NCBI GenBank assembly: GCA_900752535.1
Contig: CAADVV010000364.1
Coordinates: forward strand, 1-15,810
Direction of reading: 5' to 3'
Length of the DNA: 15,810 nucleotides
Origin: Bacteroidales bacterium
GTDB taxonomy: Bacteria > Bacteroidota > Bacteroidia > Bacteroidales > Muribaculaceae
Both the position numbers and the translations under genes were made by a program. Shown here piece after piece: positions 1 through 8,149 of the stretch. The notes beneath the pieces were generated by a model. That model saw only the letters and a list, made by a program, of their open reading frames with translations, was not told the origin of the DNA and did not search any database. Position 1 is the first letter of the stretch, and each line of letters begins with the position of its first letter.

Positions 1-346
1 CGAGGCAGATGGCGGCGTCGGGGCTGATGTCGGTAACGCGGGCGCTGTCGCCCTTGTCACTGGGGGCAATGGTGAAGCCGTCGGGCGCATCCGACAGCGA
101 GTCAGCTTCCGAAGAGATAACAGTGACGGAATCTATGCGCGAAAGCGGAGGCGCCTCGCGCCGCAGGGCATCGACGAAATCGCGCAGAGCTTCGTCACCG
201 TCGGCCCAAAGCGTGATGACGACGCCGCCGGTGTCGTTGGCCACACAGCCGGAGAGGTGTCGATCGGTAGCCAGGCGCCACACCGTCGGGCGGAAACCGA
301 CGCCCTGGACGACGCCAGTGACACGCAGTGTATAGCAGCGCTTCAC
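1..346 (-). CDS. hypF: Carbamoyltransferase HypF, N-terminal part (cut by left edge)
   Basis: HypF uses carbamoyl phosphate and ATP to make the thiocarboxamide on HypE that becomes the cyanide ligand of [NiFe]-hydrogenases. About 115 codons are visible, starting with GTG at 346-344. Residues 4-90 form the acylphosphatase domain: GVVQGVGFRPTVWRLA carries the catalytic Arg19, and the VANDTGGV segment carries Asn37. A PPLSRIDSV segment follows, then F-T-I-A-P-S and ISPDAAIC, which in HypF leads into the first zinc-finger motif beyond the window edge. This order matches E. coli HypF and rules out a stand-alone acylphosphatase. The GTG overlaps the TGA of the upstream kinase gene (GTGA), suggesting translational coupling. 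I found no in-frame ATG further upstream. The assignment is firm; whether the full gene is intact cannot be seen. Confidence 0.9.
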   Translation of the reverse strand, partial: MKRCYTLRVTGVVQGVGFRPTVWRLATDRHLSGCVANDTGGVVITLWADGDEALRDFVDALRREAPPLSRIDSVTVISSEADSLSDAPDGFTIAPSDKGDSARVTDISPDAAICL

Positions 347-984
347 CTGACGGGGATGCCTCGCATCCTGAGATAGGAGACCACCAGCTCAACGGCATCG
401 TCGAGCGACACTGACGACGAGTCAATTGTCAGGTCATAGGAGGCTGCGTCGCCCCAGCGTTTGTCGGTATAGAAGTTATAGAACTCCGAACGCAGACGGT
501 TGACCTTCTCGGCTTTTGAACGTGCCTTATCGGCGTCTTCACATTCGCCGCGTTCGAGGATATTGGCCACACAGTGTGACATGGGGGCGTGGACAAAGAG
601 GTTGACACAATGGGGATGGTCGCGCAGGACGTAGTCGGAGGTGCGTCCGACGATGACACACGACTCGCGGCCGACCAGTTCGTGCATGAAGTCGCACATG
701 GCCGAATAGAAGCGATCGGACGACAGAGCCGAATTGCCGGCACCGGTCGATAGGGGCATGCAACCCTGGGCAAAAGAGAAAATGCCGCTGACAAAGCGCG
801 GGAAGCGCTCGTCGTTCTTCTCAAACAGTTCGAGGGTCATGCCCGAGGTCTGCGCGGCCTCGACAAGCAGGCGCTTGTCATAGAAGCTGATGGCGAGGCG
901 GTCAGCCAGGGCGCGACCGAGTTTGCGGCCGCCGCTGCCGAACTGCCGGCCGACGGTGATGACATAATTGGGGATGGTCGTCAT
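343..984 (-). CDS. Cytidylate-kinase-like P-loop protein
   Basis: This 213-aa cytosolic protein belongs to the cytidylate-kinase-like family (Pfam Cytidylate_kin2 type) common in Bacteroidales. The N-terminus has the family's variant P-loop, ITVGRQFGSGGRKLGRALA (residues 10-28), followed by SFYDKRLLVEAA. The C-terminal half has VGRTSDYVLRD, a FVHAP strand, an Arg/Lys-rich lid-like helix and the DKRWGD...YDLTIDSS region typical of the family. CMP phosphorylation is not established for this group, and the classical Cmk is a separate protein, so the substrate is unknown. Its ATG overlaps the stop of the upstream regulator gene (ATGA), and its stop overlaps the hypF GTG start. All three are therefore probably one transcription unit. 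No signal peptide or membrane segment is visible. Confidence 0.85.
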   Translation of the reverse strand: MTTIPNYVITVGRQFGSGGRKLGRALADRLAISFYDKRLLVEAAQTSGMTLELFEKNDERFPRFVSGIFSFAQGCMPLSTGAGNSALSSDRFYSAMCDFMHELVGRESCVIVGRTSDYVLRDHPHCVNLFVHAPMSHCVANILERGECEDADKARSKAEKVNRLRSEFYNFYTDKRWGDAASYDLTIDSSSVSLDDAVELVVSYLRMRGIPVR

Positions 985-3893
985 ATTTTCTGGAGGTATT
1001 CTACTAGGTTTATCTCGCGCGAGAGACCAAGTTTCTTGCGCAGTCTGTAGCGGGTCATCTCGACGCTGCGGTATGATATGTTAAACAGCGGAGCTATTTC
1101 CTTGGAACTGAGACCCATCTTCAGATAGCAGCATACACGCAGGTCGCTCTGACTGAGGTCCGGGTGACGGTCCATCAGACGCTTGGTGTAGTCTTCATAA
1201 ACTACGTCAAAATTCTGGGTGAATGATTTCCAGTCGTCGTCATGGCTGATATTGTCCTGAATCAGACGCTGTATGTGGGCCAGCTGACGCGCTTCGGGTG
1301 CGCTTTCAGAGGCGGGCGCCAGGGTCTCGCGCAGTTTGTCAAGGCGCGAAGCTATATCGAGCAACATCTCGTTCTTGCGGATTACGTTCATGGTGATGTT
1401 GCTCAGCTCCTCGCTCTTGTGTTTTATGTCGTGCTCAAGCTGTTCACTCTTGAGGTGGGCGATTTCATAATCCTTGCGTATGGCCTGCTCCTTGGCTTCT
1501 CGACGCATACGTGCCAGTTCGGCCTCCTTCTTCTCGGCCACACGGCGGGTCTGACGCTCGGCGTTCTGTCTGATGAGATTCAGCAAGAACCATATAAGAG
1601 CGATGAAGATGATAATGTAGACAAGTTTGGACCAGATGGAGCGATACCACGGCGGACGGACAGTGAACGGAAACGATGTCTCGACAAGGCGTCCGCTATA
1701 GCTATCACGGGCACGCACCTTCAGCACATAGTCGCCCTCGCCAAGCTGGGTATACTCTTTGGAAGCGACGTCGCCCCAGGGGCTCCAGTCGTCATCATAT
1801 CCGTCGAGCATGAAACTGTATTTCACCGCTTTGGGGGCGCGGAATTCGGGCATTGCCACGTCAAAACGCAGACTATTCAGATCGTAGCTCACACTGAGCT
1901 CCTTGCGCCCGATGTCGGCGCGGCTTGCCGGACTGCTGTAGACCAGGGAGTCTCCGGCGGCACGAACACGCGTGACAAAGAGGTCCGGCTCATGGGCCGC
2001 ATGACGGTTGCCGCTGAGGTCCACCTCGAAAAATCCCTCCTGATTGGCCATGATAGCCTTTTCGGAGCTGACAAATTCAAAATGATCAAAGCCGGGTATG
2101 ATATGCTGGGTCAGAGGCTGATAGGTCACCGTGTCGGTCATCGGGTGACCCGACGAGTCAAACCGGCCCATCCATACGAAATCGGGCGAAACGCTCCAGA
2201 CCGTGCCGTTGGTGTCTTCATAGAGATGCGACGACCGGCGCGAGCTAAAGAGCGCGTTGTAGCGTTTGTCACGCACAAAACGGTTGTTGCGGGCATCATA
2301 TAGATAGAAGCCGCCCTCGGTCGAGAAGATGGGCTGACCGTTGATTTTAGACACCAGATTGTTGCGGTTTGCCGGCAGCCCGTTGGACGAGGTCAGCAGG
2401 GTGACATCCTCAAAGTGTGAGAGGTCAGACGAAAGCTTCATGCGATAGATGCCCTTCATCCAATGAGCAATCCAGACCGTGCCGTCGTTCTCGGTGACAA
2501 AACGTCCGCCCGAGTCGCTGTAGCCGGTCACGCGATGGCTGAGTGTCCACACACCGGCAGCTGACTTCTTCAGAATGATGAATCCTTCGTAGCCAGAGGC
2601 TATGACCATGCCCGGATGACCAGGCACGGGCTGCACCGACCACACGCCGCCGACATCCTCGACGCGCGTGAAGCCTCCGCCACGCGAAGCGGTCCAGAGA
2701 CCCGCATCGCCGCAAACAAAGATGTCACCGTCATAGGTGTCGAGGGCCCATATCTGACCTTTGATGACCGGTGCATCGCCGACACCGCCTGTCACCGGCC
2801 ACGGCACGATATAGAGTCCACGGTTTGTACCGAGAAGCATCCTCGTGCCGTCGAGTAGTGAGGCATATCCGGCGCCCTTCGAATTGTCATTGACTGACAG
2901 CCTCGAGATGGCTGAGTTGGTGACGGCAAAATCTATGCCGTCGTCGAGGGCGAGCCAGAGGTTGAGGTCGCGGTCAAAGCCGAGATTGAGGACTGTGTTG
3001 TCCTGCATACCGTTCGACACATTAATATATATGGGCTCATCGGGCGAGGTCTCGTCGAAAACAACGGCTCCACCAGAGACTGTGCCGAACGCAAACTGAC
3101 GCGCACGGGCCGAATAGGTGGCGCTGAAAGCCTGATTGTCGCGGAGATAGCTGTCAATCTCTGCGTTGAAGGGGGTCAGTGTGCGCCCCTCAAAGACCCA
3201 CACGCCGTCAAAAGCCGTCGTGACGACAAGTTTGCCCTTGGGCGTGGCTATGAGCGAGACTATGCGTTTGCCACGCAACGCCTCCGCGCCGGGCACATCG
3301 ACGGCGCGGCGTCCCTCGATACGACAGAGACCGCGGTGAAGCATGCCGAGATAGACCTGACCGTTATATAGGGTGGAAGTGGTGACTTTGTCATCAACAG
3401 AAATCACCGTGGATTTACGTCCGTCCCATCTCATTATTTTGAAATCGCCCTGAAACCAGATATTGTCCTTGTCACGGTATATATTCCATATTTCAGCGAA
3501 CGGAATCCCCGGAGTGTCTATTGTACCGACAAGCGAGACATAGCGTGGAGACACAAAGGGGTTTGAAGTGTCGAAATAACCGAACTCCTCAGAGCCGCCC
3601 ACATAAATGCGACCCTTCGGGGCGTCAATCAGTATTGAACGCACCGTCGAGAAATTTGGCAGAAAAAGCATCTGCCACTCGTTTGAGTCATAAGTCAGCA
3701 GACCGAGACGGTTGCCGAAATACATCCGGCCAATCGAGTCCTGTGCGACGGCCCAGTTCTGGGCGCCTCCGCCATAGACGGTACGCGAGAAGTTTCTGAT
3801 GCCCGGCACCCCGGCTCGTACAGTTACCGCACTAAGTATAAAAAAGGCCGCCAGGGCCACCGTTATCAATATTGGTTTTAGATTTCGAGGCAT
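981..3893 (-). CDS. Membrane-bound regulator: beta-propeller, Y_Y_Y, TM, coiled coil, LuxR-type HTH
   Basis: I start this 970-aa protein at ATG 3893, because the next residues (MPRNLKPILITVALAAFF) form a signal peptide or anchor. An in-frame ATG at 3986 would add 31 residues that do not resemble an exported N-terminus and would place the start inside a palindrome. Residues about 30-660 contain repeated propeller-like segments (GRMYFGNRLGLLTYD and similar, Reg_prop type). Residues about 672-735 form a Y_Y_Y domain (FMLDGYDDDWSPWG...GEGDYVLKVRARD). One membrane helix lies at about 752-774, followed by a charged coiled coil to about 870. The last 65 residues are a LuxR/GerE-like helix-turn-helix (SSKEIAPLFNISYRSVEMTR). 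There is no histidine kinase or receiver domain, unlike hybrid two-component regulators. By architecture it senses a periplasmic glycan and binds DNA directly. Its position, divergent from the SusC operon, suggests it controls that locus (inference). Confidence 0.85.
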   Translation of the reverse strand: MPRNLKPILITVALAAFFILSAVTVRAGVPGIRNFSRTVYGGGAQNWAVAQDSIGRMYFGNRLGLLTYDSNEWQMLFLPNFSTVRSILIDAPKGRIYVGGSEEFGYFDTSNPFVSPRYVSLVGTIDTPGIPFAEIWNIYRDKDNIWFQGDFKIMRWDGRKSTVISVDDKVTTSTLYNGQVYLGMLHRGLCRIEGRRAVDVPGAEALRGKRIVSLIATPKGKLVVTTAFDGVWVFEGRTLTPFNAEIDSYLRDNQAFSATYSARARQFAFGTVSGGAVVFDETSPDEPIYINVSNGMQDNTVLNLGFDRDLNLWLALDDGIDFAVTNSAISRLSVNDNSKGAGYASLLDGTRMLLGTNRGLYIVPWPVTGGVGDAPVIKGQIWALDTYDGDIFVCGDAGLWTASRGGGFTRVEDVGGVWSVQPVPGHPGMVIASGYEGFIILKKSAAGVWTLSHRVTGYSDSGGRFVTENDGTVWIAHWMKGIYRMKLSSDLSHFEDVTLLTSSNGLPANRNNLVSKINGQPIFSTEGGFYLYDARNNRFVRDKRYNALFSSRRSSHLYEDTNGTVWSVSPDFVWMGRFDSSGHPMTDTVTYQPLTQHIIPGFDHFEFVSSEKAIMANQEGFFEVDLSGNRHAAHEPDLFVTRVRAAGDSLVYSSPASRADIGRKELSVSYDLNSLRFDVAMPEFRAPKAVKYSFMLDGYDDDWSPWGDVASKEYTQLGEGDYVLKVRARDSYSGRLVETSFPFTVRPPWYRSIWSKLVYIIIFIALIWFLLNLIRQNAERQTRRVAEKKEAELARMRREAKEQAIRKDYEIAHLKSEQLEHDIKHKSEELSNITMNVIRKNEMLLDIASRLDKLRETLAPASESAPEARQLAHIQRLIQDNISHDDDWKSFTQNFDVVYEDYTKRLMDRHPDLSQSDLRVCCYLKMGLSSKEIAPLFNISYRSVEMTRYRLRKKLGLSREINLVEYLQKI

Positions 3894-3967
3894 TTTGGTG
3901 TGAAGGTTGGACAGATTCAGACTGTTGGTACAAAGATGGGGATAATCGTTGGAATACAGGTAGCAAT

Positions 3968-3992
3968 AAAACATGTTGTACAACATAGTTTT
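3968..3992. promoter_or_regulatory. Perfect 14-bp palindrome, candidate operator
   Basis: ATGTTGTACAACAT at 3973-3986 is a perfect palindrome. It is flanked by AAAAC (3968-3972) and GTTTT (3988-3992), which extend the symmetry with one unpaired base. It lies about 80 bases upstream of the likely regulator start and about 140 bases upstream of the SusC promoter. LuxR-type domains bind inverted repeats as dimers, so this could be a site for the neighbouring regulator or for autoregulation. The binding is inference; the symmetry is seen. Confidence 0.45.
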
Positions 3993-4052
3993 AATCTAAA
4001 ACAGTGAAATAGTGTAGAATATTATGTAGCTGTTGAATTTCTGTAGGGGCAA

Positions 4053-4067
4053 AACATAGACCATGTT
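4053..4067. promoter_or_regulatory. AACAT-N5-ATGTT inverted repeat
   Basis: AACAT (4053-4057) and ATGTT (4063-4067) face each other across 5 bases. The same half-site occurs in the palindrome at 3970-3986, where AACATGTT is followed by ACAACAT. The repeated half-site makes a shared DNA-binding protein plausible, but 5-base half-sites in AT-rich DNA can arise by chance. Confidence 0.3.
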
Positions 4068-4086
4068 GAGTTTTTTTAGAACTCAA
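4066..4086. promoter_or_regulatory. TTGAGTT-N7-AACTCAA inverted repeat upstream of the SusC promoter
   Basis: A perfect 7-base inverted repeat with a 7-base spacer ends four bases before the -33 element. Its centre is about 50 bases upstream of the expected transcription start, where an activator would contact RNA polymerase. It is the best-placed candidate for the operator of the divergent regulator. The sequence symmetry is seen; the function is inferred. Confidence 0.45.
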
Positions 4087-4089
4087 AAA

Positions 4090-4121
4090 GTTGTCCCGGC
4101 TGCAATATGACTATAATTTTG
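4090..4121 (+). promoter_or_regulatory. Bacteroidetes-type promoter of the SusC operon
   Basis: TTG at 4091-4093 serves as the -33 element and TAATTTTG at 4114-4121 is an exact match to the -7 consensus TAnnTTTG, with a 20-base spacer. Both elements and the spacing fit the sigma-ABfr promoter pattern known from Bacteroides. Transcription would start near 4128, leaving a leader of about 145 nt before the SusC ATG at 4274. Confidence 0.7.
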
Positions 4122-4273
4122 CATCGTCAAAAACAATAATACTCGAGTGTGACACCACGTCACCCGACAACGATACAGGTTCCCATAGAGAACATTGATC
4201 AGTTTCATTTTTTATAATCATTTCATTTCTATTTAATCAGTCTCAATACCATCTTTCCAATTATTCACAGTTT

Positions 4274-7200
4274 ATGAGGAAACAAATTTTAACCATGATT
4301 CTTCTTTTCTGGGCTGCAATAGCCACCGCCCAGAATCTGAAGGTTACGGGAGTTGTGACTTCAGCCGAGGATTCGGAGCCGCTGATCGGCGTTTCGGTTC
4401 AGGTCAAAGAAAACCCGTCAAACGGTGTAGCCACCGACATCGACGGTCAATACACAATCACCGTCGCGGCGGGGCAGACGCTCCGCTTCAGCTATGTCGG
4501 ATGTCAGACCGTCGAGCGTAAAATCACCGCCGGCGGCCAGCTTGACATAGTAATGGAGCCGGAAACCAACATGCTTCAGGAAGTTGTGGCCATCGGCTAC
4601 GGTACAATGAAAAAGTCAGACCTGACCGGGTCTGTCACCTCGATCGCCGGCGACAATCTGAAAAAGACACCGGCATCGTCGCTCGCCAACGCCTTGCAGG
4701 GTCAGGCCGCCGGCGTGACCGTCAATTCGCTGTCGGGACGTCCCGGCGCCCAGGCCGAGGTGCGCATCCGCGGCGTAGGCACCGTCAACGGCGCCTCACC
4801 TATATATGTGGTTGACGGCGTCATCACCGAAGACATCTCTTTTCTGTCGCCGAGCGACATCGCCAACACCGAGATTCTGAAAGACGCATCGGCCACGGCC
4901 ATCTACGGCTCACGCGGCGCCAACGGCGTTGTCATCGTCACCACCAAAAACGGCGGCAAAGACCAGGACGCACGCATCAGCTTCGACGCCTATGTGGGCT
5001 GGCAGAGCCGCATCAAGAAGCTCGACGTCATGAATGCCAAAGAGTTTGCCGACACCTACGTGGCCATCAACTCGACGGCATCGGGCAAGGAATTCTATCG
5101 CCAGAACGGCTTCAATAAATGGCTCGGCCGTTATATGGGCGTGGCAAACAGCGACTATTACCCCACCATCTACGACCCCGAGACCAACCCGACCGGACTT
5201 GACTACAGCCAGATTGACACCGACTGGCAGGACGCCGTCTTCCGCACGGGCATGATTCAGAACTATCACATCGGCGTCGACGGCGGTTCTGAAAAATTCA
5301 CCTACTCGATGAGCGCCAGCTGGTTCAAACAGGAGGGCACAATCATCGGCTCGGACTACTCGCGCTTCACCGGCCGCCTGAATACGTCATATCAGGCCAC
5401 CAAGTGGCTCAAAATAGGCGAAAGTCTCTCGTTCATGGCCGGCGTAGCCAAGAACGCTTATGAGAGCGGAGACAACTCGGAAAGCGCCGGCGCAAGCATC
5501 CTCTCGGCCGCCTTCGCCATGGCCCCCTGGGACCCCATCCGCTATCCTGAGGGCTCAGCAAACCGCAAGGGCAAAGACCTGAGCGGCGGTCTGGCCGCCG
5601 GCTCTAACTTCAAGAATGTGACCAACCCGTTCTCGATGGTTGAATATCAGTCGCCCAAAAACCGCACCGAACGCTGGGTAGGCAATGTGTTTGCCGAAAT
5701 CACCCCCATCGAGCATCTGACATTCCGCTCGAGCTTCGCCTTTGATTACCGCTGGAACATGAACAAGACCTTCTCTCAGGCCTATGAGGTTTCGTCATAT
5801 GACAAGCGCGACAAGAACTTCCTTGCCACCGACTGGCAGCGCTACTACAACTGGAACGTGGACAACATCCTGACCTATGCGCGCACAATCGGTAAACATG
5901 ACTTCAGCATCATGGCCGGTCAGTCGGTCGAGGAATACAACTACAACTCAATCGGCGGCTCAGGTTCGAGTATACTGAACCCTGTTGAGCGCAACTGGTA
6001 TCTCAGCCAGGTGACCGACGACTTCAGCCGTCCCAGCGAAGGCGTGGGCCGCTCACGCCGCTTCTCATGGCTCGGCCGACTCCACTACAGCTTCAACAAC
6101 CGCTATCTCGCCACCTTCAACTTCCGCGCCGACGGTTCGAGCAAGTTCCGCGACAACGCCTGGGGCTATTTCCCCTCGTTCGCACTGGCGTGGCGCATCT
6201 CTCAGGAGAGCTTCCTGAGCGACTTCCAGCCCCTCAACGACCTGAAGATCCGCTTCGGCTGGGGTAAGGTCGGCAACGATAAAATCGGTGATGACGCTTT
6301 TGTGCTCAACATGTTCACCAACGGTCCGACATTTGTCGACTATGTCTTCGGCACAAACCAGCAGCTGGCCAACGGCGCCACAGTGCTGACGTGGGTCAAC
6401 CGCGGCGGTCACTGGGAAAACACCGAACAGTGGAGCGTCGGCGTTGACTTCGCCTGGTTCAACAACCGTCTGACCGGTTCAATCGACGGATTTATCCGCA
6501 ACACCAACGATATGCTCATGTCGGTAACCGCTCCCGCCCAGGTCGGAAACCGCTACTCGGCCACCGCCAACGTCGGCAAGGTTCGCAACCGCGGCATCGA
6601 GCTCTCGCTCGAACACCGCAACACAGTCACCAAGGACTTCCACTACAGCGTAGGCGGCAATATCTCGTTTATCGATAACGAGCTGACAGCTCTCAACGGA
6701 GGCTCGCCCATCTATACGAACTATCAGCAGGTGCAGGTTGTCGACGAGGGATATCCCCTCTACTACTTCCACGGCTATGACTATCTGGGCGTCTATCAGT
6801 CAGACGAGGAGGCTCTCGAATATCTCACCGGCTACGACGCCACGACAATTCCCTTTCACAAGGGCGACGCAAAATATCGCGACGCCAACGGCGACGGCAA
6901 AATCGACGACCTCGACCGCGTGGACCTCGGCTCGTCGATACCCAAAATCAACTACGGTCTGAATCTGGGCGCCTACTATCGCGACTTTGACCTCCAGCTC
7001 TTCTTCCAGGGTGTGGCCGGCAACAAAATCTACAACCAGATGCGCCACCGTCTCGAGGGCGACGGATCGACCTCGGTGCTCTCGCCTGTCATGACAGACG
7101 CCTGGACCAAAGATAACCCCGACGGTTCGATACCCAACCCCCGCAATTCGGTCAACTACTACGTCTCCAACCGATTCCTCGAAAGCGGCAGCTACTTCCG

Positions 7201-7408
7201 TCTGAAAAATCTCCAGATCGGCTACAGCCTGCCCAAGAGCCTCATTGCCAAGGCCGGTTTCGAGAACTGCCGATTCTATATCCAGGGCTCAAACCTCTTC
7301 ACGCTGACAAACTACAAAGGCTTTGACCCAGAGGTCAACGGGGGAGTGGACTACGGCAACTATCCCCAGAGCCGCACATATATGATTGGCGTAAACATCA
7401 CCTATTAA
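4274..7408 (+). CDS. SusC/RagA-family TonB-dependent outer-membrane transporter
   Basis: This 1044-aa outer-membrane protein imports oligosaccharides in complex with its SusD partner, powered by TonB. A signal peptide spans residues 1-20 (cleavage after ATAQ). Residues about 22-100 form the carboxypeptidase-regulatory-like domain (VTGVVTSAEDSEPLIGVSV...ATDIDGQYTI). The TonB-box/linker region follows (LQEVVAIGYGTMKKSDLTG), then the plug domain to about 225 (VRIRGVGTVNG, IYVVDG, LKDASATAIYGSRGANGV) and a beta-barrel with the family's GDAKYRDANGDGKIDD segment. It ends in IGVNITY, a typical C-terminal barrel strand. There is no N-terminal STN domain, so it is not built for sigma/anti-sigma signalling. 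This fits regulation by the divergent membrane regulator. It is the first gene of the operon and starts 9 bases before susD. The family is certain; beta-1,3-glucan as substrate is inferred from the hydrolases. Confidence 0.96.
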   Translation: MRKQILTMILLFWAAIATAQNLKVTGVVTSAEDSEPLIGVSVQVKENPSNGVATDIDGQYTITVAAGQTLRFSYVGCQTVERKITAGGQLDIVMEPETNMLQEVVAIGYGTMKKSDLTGSVTSIAGDNLKKTPASSLANALQGQAAGVTVNSLSGRPGAQAEVRIRGVGTVNGASPIYVVDGVITEDISFLSPSDIANTEILKDASATAIYGSRGANGVVIVTTKNGGKDQDARISFDAYVGWQSRIKKLDVMNAKEFADTYVAINSTASGKEFYRQNGFNKWLGRYMGVANSDYYPTIYDPETNPTGLDYSQIDTDWQDAVFRTGMIQNYHIGVDGGSEKFTYSMSASWFKQEGTIIGSDYSRFTGRLNTSYQATKWLKIGESLSFMAGVAKNAYESGDNSESAGASILSAAFAMAPWDPIRYPEGSANRKGKDLSGGLAAGSNFKNVTNPFSMVEYQSPKNRTERWVGNVFAEITPIEHLTFRSSFAFDYRWNMNKTFSQAYEVSSYDKRDKNFLATDWQRYYNWNVDNILTYARTIGKHDFSIMAGQSVEEYNYNSIGGSGSSILNPVERNWYLSQVTDDFSRPSEGVGRSRRFSWLGRLHYSFNNRYLATFNFRADGSSKFRDNAWGYFPSFALAWRISQESFLSDFQPLNDLKIRFGWGKVGNDKIGDDAFVLNMFTNGPTFVDYVFGTNQQLANGATVLTWVNRGGHWENTEQWSVGVDFAWFNNRLTGSIDGFIRNTNDMLMSVTAPAQVGNRYSATANVGKVRNRGIELSLEHRNTVTKDFHYSVGGNISFIDNELTALNGGSPIYTNYQQVQVVDEGYPLYYFHGYDYLGVYQSDEEALEYLTGYDATTIPFHKGDAKYRDANGDGKIDDLDRVDLGSSIPKINYGLNLGAYYRDFDLQLFFQGVAGNKIYNQMRHRLEGDGSTSVLSPVMTDAWTKDNPDGSIPNPRNSVNYYVSNRFLESGSYFRLKNLQIGYSLPKSLIAKAGFENCRFYIQGSNLFTLTNYKGFDPEVNGGVDYGNYPQSRTYMIGVNITY

Positions 7409-7429
7409 TCACCATCCATGACTTCCACA

Positions 7430-8149
7430 ATGAACAGATATATTCTCGGAGCACTGGCCGCAGCCATCTCGGTCTCGCTCACATCGTGCAACGACTGGCT
7501 CAACGAAGAGACCCCAGGCAACAACGAGCTTGAAGATTACTTCACCTCAGGCGCCACCGCCGAGCGCGTTGTCAACGCCGCCTATACCCCGCTGGCATGG
7601 GAATACAATGACACCTACTTCTCGGAGTGGTATATCGGCGACATTGCCTCAGACGACGCTCTAAAGGGAGGCCAGAATCTCGCCGACGGCTCGGAAGCCT
7701 ATGACATCGACAATTTCAAGGTCAACATCAACAACGCCATACTTCTCGACTACTACCGCGCGAAATTTCAGGGCATTGCCCGCTGTAACCTCGCGCTCAA
7801 GAGTGTTCCCGGCGTCGAACTCGACGAGACCCTCTCGGAGAGCCGCCGCGACTGCCTGATGGGCGAGGCTTACTTCATGCGCGCCTTCTACTACTTCCAG
7901 CTCGTCAGAGTCTTCGGAGGCGTCCCACTGATTGACGAAGTCCTCGACTCGTCAGACAAATGGCAGCAGCCACGTGCCACCGCAGAGGAGACTTATGACC
8001 ACATCATCAATGACCTGATTCAGGCCGAAAAATTCCTCTGGGAAAAGAACACTTATGATGAGAAGGACCTCGGCCGCGCCACACGCGGCGCCGCAGTGGC
8101 CATGCTCTGCAAGGTCTACCTCTATCGTCACGACTACGAGAACGCCTAA
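7430..8149 (+). CDS. SusD/RagB-family glycan-binding lipoprotein, N-terminal part (ends at in-frame TAA)
   Basis: SusD proteins cap the SusC transporter on the cell surface and bind glycan. I start at ATG 7430 because MNRYILGALAAAISVSLTSC is a lipoprotein signal with the lipobox LTSC. The ATG at 7418 would add MTST and is also possible. The body has the family's N-terminal features: NDWLNEETPGN, the RCNLALKSV helix and the TPR-like MGEAYFMRAFYYFQLVRVFGGVPLI. Translation stops at TAA 8147-8149 after RHDYENA, in the middle of a TPR helix, giving about 239 aa where the family has roughly 500-550. The reading frame continues in phase after the stop into the C-terminal part (to 9022). This is therefore one gene with a nonsense codon or a local sequence error, not two genes. 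Confidence 0.9.
   Translation: MNRYILGALAAAISVSLTSCNDWLNEETPGNNELEDYFTSGATAERVVNAAYTPLAWEYNDTYFSEWYIGDIASDDALKGGQNLADGSEAYDIDNFKVNINNAILLDYYRAKFQGIARCNLALKSVPGVELDETLSESRRDCLMGEAYFMRAFYYFQLVRVFGGVPLIDEVLDSSDKWQQPRATAEETYDHIINDLIQAEKFLWEKNTYDEKDLGRATRGAAVAMLCKVYLYRHDYENA

Larger units (their letters stand above)
3894..4273. other. Divergent control region between regulator and SusC operon
   Basis: This is 380 bases without a gene, clearly richer in A and T than the flanking coding DNA. It holds three inverted repeats (3968-3992, 4053-4067, 4066-4086), a promoter toward SusC (4090-4121) and a leader of about 145 nt. The leader carries two small inverted repeats, GTGAC-N5-GTCAC at 4149-4163 and GTTC-N7-GAAC at 4179-4193, and its last 72 bases are almost free of G. 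For the regulator gene the best promoter-like match on the minus strand is CATCTTTG at 3938-3931 (one mismatch to TAnnTTTG). It has no well-spaced -33 box, so that promoter is not established. No RNA gene is recognised. Confidence 0.7.

Noticed and set aside
195..425. Minus-strand open frame of 76 codons at the left edge
   Set aside because: It is a different frame from hypF over the same DNA; the HypF acylphosphatase motif is read only from the GTG at 346.
1242..2303. Plus-strand open frame of 353 codons inside the regulator gene
   Set aside because: It is antisense to clear Y_Y_Y, membrane and coiled-coil coding sequence, has no family motif and arises from the base composition of the opposite strand.
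3894..3986. 31-residue N-terminal extension of the regulator from ATG 3986
   Set aside because: The added residues (MLYNMFYCYLYSNDYPHL and on) precede a complete signal peptide starting at ATG 3893 and begin within a palindrome; the shorter form fits an exported sensor.
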